A stretch of 64,000 bases of DNA from the NCBI GenBank assembly GCA_037447605.1, contig CM074808.1:2760407-2824406 (forward strand), written 5' to 3'. A program made the translations under genes and the position numbers. Source of the DNA: Zygnema circumcarinatum. Its lineage: Eukaryota; Streptophyta; Zygnematophyceae; Zygnematales; Zygnemataceae. Below, one piece after another: positions 54,755 to 64,000 of the stretch; position 1 is the first letter of the stretch; each line of letters starts with the position of its first letter. The notes below the pieces were generated by a model. It did no database searches, was not told where the DNA came from, and saw nothing but the letters and a program-made list of their open reading frames with translations.

Positions 54755-55038
54755 TGCGATCATTGTAAGTGCAATCAATGCCTATTCATTGTACGGTTTT
54801 TATGCAAGAAAGTGCTTTTTTCAGGGCTTAAATGGGTCTTGAGGGTTTTGACCTTTTTTTGGTAAAATAAAATCTTTTCGACAGAAAATGGTGTGTCCCG
54901 ATCCAAAATTGGTGTGAAAAAAGCATTTTCCCTTTTTAATCCTTTTTTGTCGATTTTAAAATATGCACGGCAAAAAAAGGAGTGTATCGATCGCAACAAG
55001 TAGTGGATATATCAGTTTCCTATATGTATATTTATAGT
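54755..55038 (-). repeat. Right inverted arm
   Basis: Inverted partner of 52963-53228, of similar length. Similarity is roughly 80 percent by eye. Confidence 0.75.
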
Positions 55039-56315
55039 GAACGCGTGTTCCATTTTCGCCCATTCTTTTCGTGGCACATAGACTCCGTCGACTATGTGTC
55101 GGTAGTCGTACTGTCGGACACGACGGCCATGGAAGGCGGTGAGTTGCGATTGGTTACTGGGTCCGAAAGGTCCAATTGGTGGAGGCAGGGCGAGGGGAGG
55201 TGGAACCCGACCAGGTGAAAATTATCGAAAACATTCCCTTATCGTTATCACATGGCGACCAGTGTTTCAGCAGATACCCATCCACTCTTGTTGAATGTGG
55301 CGACGACTGCAATGCGCTTTCTTGTTCGAAAACCCTAAAACCCCTATTTTTTTTTTGCTTTTGTTGTCTACTGGCAGGTGCTATCGATTTGTACTGCAGC
55401 TGACCTATCCAGGCTTCAAGATAAAGCCACATTCTACCTGCGATAGAGACACGTTGCATTTTTTATAAAGTCATGTAACAAACCTTCGATAAAGCCCATT
55501 GCTTGTTCTCAGAGTTACACTCCACAAAATTGGCAGCGAGCCGTCCCACCAAACGCAAAAGGTGATCGGTCCCACGACAACAACAAGAGACATTGGTATC
55601 ATCAGGACAGATACCGACATATATAAGCCCAACAAGACGAAGGTAAATGACTGGGCACACAAAAAAGCAACGGTCTTTTGACCGTGCGTGGATACATTTC
55701 TCACCAATGGAAAAAATGGAGAAGGCGTGGCATCACTACCAAACTACTATAAAGCCTAAAAGCCCGGAAAGGACCGAGTCCTCAATCCGCGATTACTTTG
55801 GACTGCTCATGTAGTGCTCGCAAATGGCTGATTTTCAACACCAGCGATCACTGCAAGACCCAATCTCCTAATGGTAACTGCTTCAAACTTTCTAGACGGG
55901 TTATTTCAGAGTGCAGTCAGCCACGGCCCGCCTACAGCGCGGCGGGACTGACCAGGTACATTGAATCTACACGGCACTCATCAGCGCTACCCCCTGGGTG
56001 GCTGTAATTGGCTAAACGCACAGCATACCTTACAACGTATGAATCTAAATACAGTCTCAGGTGGTGAAGGCATTCCGTGTGATCAGAAAGTTGTCAATCT
56101 GTTCACATGGCCTGCAGGACCAAAGCTGCGCTGATATCCGAGTCGTCGGGAGGAGGGCAGACCTGACGATGTTCAGCACCTGCAATCAATCGCATGAATC
56201 GAGCCACGAAAGGGCAAGAAGATCTGTCAACGCTTCGAAATGGAAAGACAGAGAAACTGCACATTGCGCAATTACTATCCAAAAAAAGGTTGGACGGCAA
56301 AAAGGGTCTCGCTTA
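55039..56315. other. Intergenic region 3' of the AP2 gene
   Basis: No gene recognised. Short open frames on both strands (for example 55176-55403, 55471-55707, 56061-56324) lack family motifs. The 3' UTR of the minus-strand AP2 gene should lie near 56315 and below. Confidence 0.5.
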
Positions 56316-59300
56316 TTATTGTGAAGGATGCAGGTGCACGATCCCAGAATAGTAAACCGTTTTTTTCTCTGCCTTTCCACGGTGAAAGAAAATTCTGTTT
56401 GCCATACCTTTAGACATGTCTTCAGACTCCTTGTGTTGCAGTTCGACCCCAAACCTGTGCCCTTTATCTCCTGTTTCTGTATGCAGTCGTACTTTGTCGG
56501 GGCCTTTCATATGCTCCTCGAGACAAAGTTTTTTATTGCTATCCAAATCCGACTCCTTTTCTTCTCTTCTACTTAGATCCACTTCAAAAATTACACGTTT
56601 GTAATCCGCATCACAAGGCTCTGAGGCAGAACCTCCAGCATCCCTTTCAATGACCTCATTCTGATCCCTTTCGCCAATGCCTCCAATACTTGCATTCGGA
56701 TTTCCGAGAGTGGAGACCTCGCTCACTTCTCCACTATGCCCATTGACTTCCCCTTTTGAAGGAAGTCCACACTCTAAATACATCCACTCTGCTGCATCAC
56801 CCTCTCCCACTCTTCCCCTCTCTAGCCCTCCTCCCTCTGCCCTTGCAGCCGTCCTTATACCTCCATCCTCTCTACATCCTTCAGCCCCATCCAGCAGCTT
56901 CTCAATTTTCAGCCCAAATCCAGAATTATTTTCCTCACTGAGATTTTTCGGCACTTGGGCTGAATGAAATACTCCTCCTTCATCATCTGAAGGTTGTGTT
57001 GTCCTCTTCGGCCTTTCAGCCCCTCCCCCGGCGGCGCTATTCCCCGTCCCGCCAACTTGTGGGAGGCTCCCAACGACTTCGCAGGGACTGCCAATGGGAG
57101 GGACTGCCTGCTCTTCTTGGCACTTGTTTGCCGCTGCACCTTCTTGTTCTGTCCCATATGCAAAACCAGTGTTTCCGGGTATTCCCTCCTTCCCACCCTC
57201 CCTGCCATGTAGCCCACAATCTCCTCCTTCTGCATGCACATTTAAGCCCCACGATGTGGTGTTCTTAACCAACAGATCACCTCCTAAGCCTCCGTTTGCT
57301 ACTTGAACAGCTTCATCTGTCTGAATACCTGCACTGTGGCTATTTTGCATCATCATTTGGAACTGCTGCAAGCCCACGCGTCCCCACGAGTTCCTCCAGA
57401 GCTCCACCTGCCCTCTCGTATCTTCTATCTCGCAATTCTCATCCTCATATTCATCATCATCATAATAATCTTCTCCATCAGCACTATCATCATCATCGTC
57501 ATCGTCATCATCATCATCATCAACATAATCCTCCTCCTCATCCTCGACCTCCTCTTCACCCCCCTCTCCTGCCTTAGACCCCTCGCCATCTCCCCCATAG
57601 CGGCCGTCTTCCTGGCCATTCTGCCGCGATCTCGCCATCCTCCCCTCCCACAATTTCCTCCTTTTGTTTGCCGGCATCCACCGCACTTGCTCTCCATTCT
57701 GTTCGACTCTACCCAGCCACAGCTCTCCCCTCTCTCTGAAAGGCAACCCATCGCCTCCTCCTGTACACTCGTCCTCTCTCTCGGCCTCTCTTGCTGCAAA
57801 ACTCTCTGTCTCATACCTCCCAGCTTCATTCTCAGTGTCCACCCCTCCCTCCCCGGACTCTTTCCATCCAGTCGAGATCGCTCCCACTATCGCAGCAGGA
57901 GCAGGCGGCCCCTCCCCCCCTCCTTCCAGGGCTCTCGGCCGCTTCCACCCGTTCTGCCCTTCTGCCGGTAGCGATACTTCCCTTGTCCTAGGTCGCTTTT
58001 CTCCCAGTGGCGGCTTGCCACGTGTCCGATCCCTGTTGTTCATTGACTGCGGCAACACTTTGTTTGCAGTGTCACGAGCACGCCTCTCCACCTCCTCGTC
58101 TTCCTCAGGAGGTTTCAGCAGAACTTCCCACAGCCCAGGGGGGTAGTCGGACAGCGGAAAGTTGGTAGCCACATCCTTCCCGCGGTATTGGAGAGCCGCG
58201 CGGTCGTAGGCTCGGGCTGCCTCCTCCTCTGCAAAGAGGGGAATGCAAGAGTTTGGAAGGGTTCAGAATCACAAAGACAGAACAGAAGCAGAAAGTTTGG
58301 GGGAGAGCAGGTATCACTTGGCACTCTTGCTAGACCTCTGACAACTGAAAGGAGCGAAACCTATGGAGGACTAAAGTGGCACAGTCGTGGATGACGAAAG
58401 TTTCAAACTAAGTTTGAAAAGACTTGCCTATATTGTACAGGAGCTCAAAAACATCTCCATTAAACAAAGGACAGGCAAGTGTGGACAGGGGATTCCGATT
58501 TGGATTTCCCTTCCTAGTTCTCACCGTTGTTCTGTTGTCTATTAGTCTATACACTTTTTCGCACACACAACTTGTTTTGGTGCAGGTGAACCTTGAGACA
58601 GCTTTGCACTCAATTTAACTCAGAACTGAATTCGTCGTATACGCCAATATCTTTACGAGCATGTTCGATTTCATCCAATTGGCAGCATTCCAAGAAGGTG
58701 AAGTTACCAGCTGTGCAGTGAAGGAGACGGAAAGAGATATGGGGTTTGCAGAGTTCGGTTACAAGTCTGACAGTGCAGAGAGTTCGGCCTTACAGGACAA
58801 GAACGAGGAAGGCTGAGGCACATACCGCTGTCATAGTACCCCAAATGAATGTCTCTCCGTGACTCCTTGATGCGTGCCTGCCATCTTCCGTGGTGCCGAG
58901 TGATGCCGCGAAATCGAGATCCTTTCATCAGCCTTTTGCTCTGCCGGCGGCTGTCAGAAATTTGAGACCGATCCGGAAAACCTCGTCCAGCTCCCCTCGG
59001 GGATGGAGGCCCTCCACCTGCGCATTCAAACCGCAGGAAGACCGGCCATCGGCATTCAAGGAATCCCTAACTTATCAGTGAATGGCCAGCAGCGGAAGCC
59101 CTCTAGCATGTTTAATTGTTCCATTCACAACAGGAGCCCATCCAAAAGCCTAAAACTAATTCCCACCTGGAAAGCTGGGTTGCAGCAGCGGCCGAAACAC
59201 TCCATAGCGAGGTGCAAGGAGTAGAGGTTGGCCCGATGGTTGCGCCGGAGCTGAGCCTCTCAACTGAAGCTCTGCAGGCTGCGAGAAGCCCCGCCTTATC

Positions 59301-60738
59301 TCTCTGCCTCCTGCCCCTATCTCCTCTCCTCCTCCATGAAAACTACTCCGGTGACTACCCTCTGCGCTCAGCAAGGGCTCTTGCCTCCCTGCAAACCCGA
59401 AATTTCCATTCGGAACAAAGGCAGAGTTGCTAGATCTGCTGTTGTCTGAGGCGGGCCGCAGGGCTATGGCTCTCGGCAGCGAAGCTTTTGCTTTTGAATT
59501 CCCTCCAGGGGTCAGTTGAGGCCCTGCATCACCTCCGAGCCCATACCCAGGCTATCTTTTGAGAGCAGGAGGTGCAAGAAAGCAATAGGTGCATGGCTGC
59601 CTGGTGGCTCCAACACGGGGGCATAGAATTAGAGTCGGGGTGGAGGAACAGAATGAGGCATACCTGGAGGGATGGAGGGGGTCATGTCGTAAGGGATGGG
59701 AGGAGTTGCGGGATGGGGAAGGTGGTAGGAGACACTTGATGGAAGAGAAGGCGAGCTTAACAATAAGTGGTGGGGCCGAGTACAACGGCCGCAATGCAGA
59801 AATTGGGAGGATTCAGCTGCCGAAGGCTCCTTGTCTTCAAAATCCCGCGCAGACAAGCTGTACTGGGGAGCGTTTCCATGCAACAAAGTGTGGTCAAAGT
59901 TTGCTGCAGCGCCATCTGCCAGAAGGGAAATAGGTCTCTGCGGGACCCTCGAAGCAGATCCAGCGTTGGTCGGATCTCCCGCCCATCCGGCCGGCCCCGC
60001 TGCCTTGTACGGCTCAGCACTGGCCTCCTTTGGCTGCGCTGATTGCTTTAGCTCGACTCCTTCCAAGGCACTGCTGCTGTTGGTGTATCCGTCCGTTTTG
60101 AAATTAGTCGCAGCATCAGGACCACGGAACTTTATGAGCGCCCTGTCGTAAGCCTGTGCAGCTTCTTTTTCTGTAGGCGAAACGCACACGACCAACCAAA
60201 ACTCAAAACTAAACAAAACATTCAAAACTCTGTTCCAAAGCCCATTCTTCCCTTCTGCCCAACTGAGCCTGCACAACACAATCCTGCACAGTGCAGATCA
60301 GTCCCTGCGAGAATGTTCCAATCGGACCGAGTATCCTGCGCTGGTCTGTCCCTGCAAGAACAAGCACAGTCCCTGCAGGGCCAGTCCCTGCACTAGCCGC
60401 GGCGGGCAGCGGCGGGCCCCCTCACCGGAGTCGAAGTAGCCGAGGTGCAGGTCCCTGCGCGCGACTTTGATGCGCGCCTGCCACTTCCCGTGGTGCGCCG
60501 TCACCCCGCGGTACCGCGCCGCCCGCCCGCCCTCCGCCGGCCCCCACGCGCCGCTCCGCAGCATGCCCACCCACCCTACCACGCCATGCCCTGCCCCGCC
60601 CTCACACGCCACTTGGCGTCTCAGCAGGCCCGCCCCGGGCGCCATGGAAGCACGCCTGCCGGCGGAGAGGCCGCGGGAAGACGCCCACCGGCAGCCATGG
60701 CTGCCTGCCCTCCCCGCACTCCCGCGCCCCCCCCGCAC
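56316..60738 (-). CDS. Transcription factor with two AP2 domains, long linker and acidic C-terminus
   Basis: Four exons join in phase: 60738-60426, 60170-59664, 59017-58826 and 58228-56316 (TAA), giving up to 974 residues. AP2 domain 1 runs from ARYRGVTAHHGKWQARIK and HLGYFDSG to EAAQAYDRALIKFRG and DAATNF. AP2 domain 2 runs from SRFRGITRHHGRWQARIK and HLGYYDSG to EAARAYDRAALQYRG and DVATNF. They are strikingly alike and are interrupted by a phase-1 intron at the same glycine. The linker is about 175 residues, rich in P, S and H, against about 25-30 in plant AP2/ANT proteins. The last ~600 residues are low-complexity, with a basic RKLWEGRMARSRQ patch and an acidic segment containing a 12-residue aspartate run, possibly an activation region. 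AP2 domains bind DNA in the nucleus. The start is uncertain: M60738, M60645, or an ATG at 60764 in another frame across a C8/G8 run. Confidence 0.82.
57438..57560 (-). repeat. GAT/GAC-rich coding repeat (poly-Asp)
   Basis: Trinucleotide-rich stretch inside the last exon of the AP2 gene that encodes the aspartate/glutamate run (VDDDDDDD..). The antisense frame (57303-57971) is a shadow of it. Confidence 0.85.
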
Positions 60739-60764
60739 GGACTGAGCTTTCTTTTTGATTCCAT

Positions 60765-61795
60765 GGTCAGCGGTACGAATTTGTACGAATTTGTACGAAA
60801 GCTTCGAAATTTTCCGTACCTAACCGTACCGACGTCCGTGCGGTCACCAATACAGTATGGAGCTGGAAGCGGTTGAGAAACCGGCCGGCCGCTGCCGGCC
60901 GACAGATCTGGCCGACTAGTCGTTTTTTTGCCGGTCGAGTGCGGCTGAGCTGCTTGGTCGGCACCGCTGCCTGGAAACGCGAGCCGTCCGATTGACCGGA
61001 AGGCCTGATCGGACGGTGGTCCACCCACGCTGTGAGCCAAAAATTTGCTCTCGGTGAAAGCCGGGCGACATCGCGCAACGGCGAGACCTGGCCTGACGCT
61101 TCAGGGCGGGCCAGTCGTGCGGAAATCGACCGGAAGAAGTGCTGAAGATGTTTGAATACCGAAATCTTACGAACGAAAACGTTTCGGAGGTACTCCGCCG
61201 CAGAAAAATCACGCTCCCCAGAGTACTCGTTCTGGTTTCTAAATTACGAGCAACTTTTACGTCTGACACCCCGTATTCCCAAAGTACTCGATTTAGATCT
61301 GACTTATGGAAGTTTTCTTCCGTACTACTGATGATTTTTAGGTCTGACATGTCCTAACTGTGACAGAATCAAGACAGAATCTATAAAACTTGACAAAATC
61401 TCGCTAGTTCAAAGGGCGCTGTCAGTCGGGAAGGACTCGCCATAGGGCTGGACAAACTTGGGAGACCGGACGGGTTTTACCAGAAGAGATTTTCAGCATT
61501 AGTACTCTTTAGGTCGCCTTTATTTCTATATAATGAGAAATAGAGGTACGTATTCTAAAAACATGCGAAATTAGTGACCTGCCACGTGCTGGCGGCGATC
61601 GCGTCATATGATCATATCCCATCGACAGACCGCACGTGCAATTGTACGGATCCCGCCACACCCAAGGACCGCCGATCCAGCGGCGTGTTTGTCGCGTAGC
61701 GGCGGCGGCCGTGGGGCCCCTCCCGGGGCGGGCCGTGAATGCTGCAGTGAACCTCCGTCCCCACTCCTCAACCCGCCCGCCTCTCTCTCGCTACC
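60765..61795. other. Upstream region of the AP2 gene
   Basis: Probable AP2 promoter. It contains TGTACGAAT repeats (60775-60800) and CCGTACC motifs near 60820-60850, then AT-rich DNA to about 61620 and GC-rich DNA (61660-61760). No other gene recognised. Confidence 0.5.
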
Positions 61796-61858
61796 TCTCC
61801 CTCGTCCTCTCCCCTCCCCCTCTCCCTCTCCCTCTCCCTCTCCCTCTCCCTCTCTCTC
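61796..61858. repeat. CCCTCT microsatellite
   Basis: Short polypyrimidine array of CCCTCT units next to the GC-rich patch. Confidence 0.75.
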
Positions 61859-61960
61859 CGTACGTTTCTAGTTATTCCGGAAAATGTGAAGGATCGATAT
61901 TGCTGCTGTTGTCGTTCAAGCTGAAACTCCGCGCGTATCGACCTTCACACCGGCGGCTGC

Positions 61961-62083
61961 ATGGCCAGCCCTTCGCCGCCATCGCCCTCGCTGGCAGCCA
62001 CTTTCGGAAGCCTTCGCTTGCGCCTGTCAGACGCGGACCTTCATCCTACACCTCTAAAATCAACAAAGCCTGGTGGATATTAA
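61961..62083 (+). CDS. Hypothetical short ORF (40 codons), possible 5' exon
   Basis: ATG to TAA frame beginning MASPSPPSPSLAATFGSLRL, downstream of a GC-rich, promoter-like patch. The start resembles a plastid transit peptide, but no donor site or downstream exon was found and no family is recognised. It may be chance. The stretch 62084-62464 shows nothing else. Confidence 0.15.
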   Translation: MASPSPPSPSLAATFGSLRLRLSDADLHPTPLKSTKPGGY

Positions 62084-62464
62084 AACCCTAATACCGTACA
62101 AACCTCAGCCTTGAACTTCGTCAGCAAGCTCGTCCAGATGCTCCTCTCTGAGGGTTCAAGGTTTCTAGGGTTTCTAATTCTCTAGAGATAGCTGGGTTTC
62201 ATTCACGGCCCTGTCCGGTTGGAGGTTCGCTTGAATGTCAACTGGGCCGTGCATATTCTTATGCTCGAGATGGGGTTACTCATGTAATAACAAAGAAGAA
62301 GTCTACCTGCCTTGACTCCTTTGAGCTCCGATTATTTGGGGTTTTTTTAGGGTCGTAGTGCCTCCGGGGTTGCGGTGAATATTGGGGCTCTGAGGTCTGA
62401 TGGGGGCGGCAAAGCTTCGAGGGCAATTGCACGCAGTGCGGTCACCTCGGGTCGAGAGTACTAA

Positions 62465-62913
62465 TCATAGTGCGACACATATGTCATAGTGCGACACACA
62501 CATCATAGTGCGACACACACGTCATAGTGCGACACACACGTCATAGTGCGACACACACATCATAGTGCGACACACACGTCATAGTGCGACACACACGTCA
62601 TAGTGCGACAAACACGGCATAGTGCGACAAACACGGCATAGTGCGACACACACGTCATAGTGCGACACACACGTCATAGTGCGACACACACGGCATAGTG
62701 CGACACACACGGCATAGTGCGACACACACGTCATAGTGCGACACACACGTCATAGTGCGACACACACATCATAGTGCGACACACACGTCATAGTGCGACA
62801 CACACGTCGTAGTGCGACACACACGGCATAGTGCGACATACACGTCATAGTGCGACACACACTTCATAGTGCGACACACACTTCATAGTGCGACACACAC
62901 GGAATAGTGCGAC
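62465..62913 (+). repeat. 19-bp minisatellite, about 24 copies
   Basis: Tandem units of CATAGTGCGACACACACGT. The CATAGTGCGACA part is almost invariant, and the last bases vary (ACGT, ACGG, ACAT, ACTT, AAACGG, ATATGT). Units are directly adjacent with no spacers. Flanks are unique. Confidence 0.95.
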
Positions 62914-63367
62914 GCCGCATGCGGTCATTGCGGTGCGAGGCAAAACGAGAGGTCCTCTTGGCTCCAGGACGAAGGGAGGCTGATTAGAGATAGGGAGGAG
63001 GGAGGATAGGAGCTTCCCTCGATGTGCTTAGTGTAATCTAGTTATGACCTATTGTTTGATTTTTATATACTGCCAAATAGTTCAGGTGTGCCTCGAGTGA
63101 AGGGCATAGTTTTCTGGTAGTAGACTCCACCCTTTCTGCAGTTCTTGACCTAATTTATCGTTGGTTAGTCTGTCCTCGCTTTCCGTGCGGGCCTCCCTTT
63201 GTTTCCTGCTATTGCTGTGCGTCTGCTGCGTCTCATCATCATCGTCATCTTCGAGCTCCCTTGTAGCAGTGTCATTTCGCTTCTAGATTTGTTTTGAGAC
63301 CAGTACGTTTCATTGCACTCTTACTACTGTCTTTCCGCGGAAAATGGCAAATTGAAATTGTGATTGG
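62914..63367. other. Interval between the two minisatellites
   Basis: No gene or site recognised in about 450 bases. Confidence 0.5.
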
Positions 63368-63840
63368 ACAGAGAAAGAGAGAGAAAGAGGGAGAGGGTCA
63401 GGGTGGGGGGGCGGGAGGGGGAGGGGGAGATGGGGGGAGAGGGAGAGGGAGAAAGAGAGGGGCAGGGGTGGGGGGCGGGAGGGGGAGGGGCAGAAGGGGG
63501 GAGAGGGAGAGGGAGAAAGAGAGGGGCAGGGTGGTGGGGCGGGAGGGGGAGGGGGAGAAGGGGGGAGAGGGAGAGGAAGAAAGAGAGGAGCAGGGTGGTG
63601 GGGCGGGAGGGGGGGGCAGAAGGGGGGAGAGGGAGAGGGAGAAAGAGAGGGGCAGGGTGGGGGGGCGGGAGGGGGAGGGCGAGGGGGAGGGGGAGGGGGA
63701 GGGGGAGAAGGGGGGAGAGGGAGAGAGAGAAAGAGAGGGGCAGGCTGGGGGGCCGGGAGGGGGAGGGGGAGAAGGTGGGAGAGGTTGAGGGAGAGAGAAG
63801 AGGGGGAGGGGCAAGGTGGGGGGACGGGAGGAGGAGAACG
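63368..63840 (+). repeat. G/A-rich minisatellite, ~63-bp period
   Basis: Repeats of a unit containing GAAAGAGAGGGGCAGGGTGG, then GGGCGGGAGGGGGAGGG and GAGAAGGGGGGAGAGG. The GAAAGAGAGG marker occurs at about 63451, 63514, 63578, 63641 and 63729. The strand is almost free of pyrimidines. The long frames on both strands (G/E/R-rich or P/S-rich) are composition artefacts. Confidence 0.9.
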
Positions 63841-64000
63841 GGGAAGAAATCTCTGAGTTAACCATTTGAAGTTCACTGACTAAAACACGCCATCGTTTTT
63901 CAAAATTCCATACAACCTCTCCGCACACATTCGAGCTCTGCTATTATAAACATTGAATGATCGTTGCAATTCTCCAATGAAGTTGCCGGCAAAAAGCCTT
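63841..64000. other. Right edge, no feature seen
   Basis: Unique sequence after the G/A-rich array, too short to assign. Confidence 0.4.

Larger units (their letters stand above)
52963..55038. mobile_element. Candidate ~2.1 kb element with long inverted terminal arms
   Basis: The ends are inverted copies of about 270 bp (52963-53228 and 54755-55038). They share, in order, TATAAATATA, GGAAACTGAT, CTTTTTTTGCCGTGCA, TTTTAAAAT.GACAAAAA, CCATTTAAGCCC and GAATAGGCATTG. The interior holds GTACG-rich DNA, a dispersed-repeat copy and an N gap, with no transposase recognised. I could not find a convincing target-site duplication, so the exact ends and superfamily (Mutator-like or foldback) are open. 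Confidence 0.6.

Noticed and set aside
57303-58146. Antisense open frames of 160-222 codons opposite the AP2 gene
   Set aside because: They lie opposite a low-complexity coding exon and have no motifs. The sense frame carries the AP2 domain.
62465-62913. Regular repeat array resembling a CRISPR array
   Set aside because: The units are directly tandem with no unique spacers, and the context is eukaryotic. It is a minisatellite.
63294-63928. Long G/E/R-rich and P/S-rich frames
   Set aside because: Low-complexity shadows of the G/A minisatellite in several frames at once.

Overview
The window looks like nuclear DNA from a green-plant lineage. Its genes are rich in introns (GT..AG, acceptors usually TGCAG). 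Two of them encode plastid-targeted products: a plastid-type ribosomal protein L22 and a small multi-drug-export-type membrane protein. It also carries the plant-style four-module dehydrogenase/kinase/aldolase fusion and a two-AP2-domain regulator. The pyrimidine-rich repeats, the GTACG-rich intergenic DNA and the unusual AP2 domains suit a streptophyte alga or early land plant better than a flowering plant. A zygnematophyte such as Closterium is my low-confidence guess. Two 10-N assembly gaps are present.

Layout, left to right: (1) the last three exons of VPS18 on the plus strand; (2) repeats, then a secreted GH1 beta-glucosidase on the minus strand (2.16-8.58 kb); (3) an intergenic region holding a complete hAT-type MITE with its target duplication and a poly-C tract broken by a gap; (4) an intronless nuclear gene for plastid uL22, minus strand; (5) a ~20 kb minus-strand gene of 41 exons for a ~1,400-residue fusion enzyme: two tandem 3-hydroxyisobutyrate-dehydrogenase-like modules, a DUF1537 (four-carbon acid-sugar kinase) module and a class II aldolase; (6) head-to-head with it, RIC1 on the plus strand (34.1-45.1 kb); (7) a plastid-type small multi-drug export protein gene with upstream G-boxes; (8) an RNF113/Cwc24 splicing-factor gene whose RING domain is split by an intron full of CCCCTCT repeats; (9) a candidate ~2 kb transposon with long inverted arms; (10) a minus-strand two-AP2 gene with a long linker and an acidic tail; (11) a repeat-rich end with a 19-bp and a ~63-bp minisatellite.

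The genes are not a functional cluster, as expected in a eukaryote. VPS18 and RIC1 both serve membrane traffic. The most interesting locus is the fusion gene. Its modules match, in type, the dehydrogenase and kinase of bacterial acid-sugar (threonate/erythronate) catabolism, with an aldolase attached. Its two dehydrogenase modules have ten exons each with identical lengths and phases. One exon pair with its flanking introns is nearly identical, which points to recent gene conversion.

Exon boundaries were derived by hand from splice signals, reading phase and family motifs. Three places remain unresolved: one beta-glucosidase exon, one RIC1 junction and the AP2 gene start.
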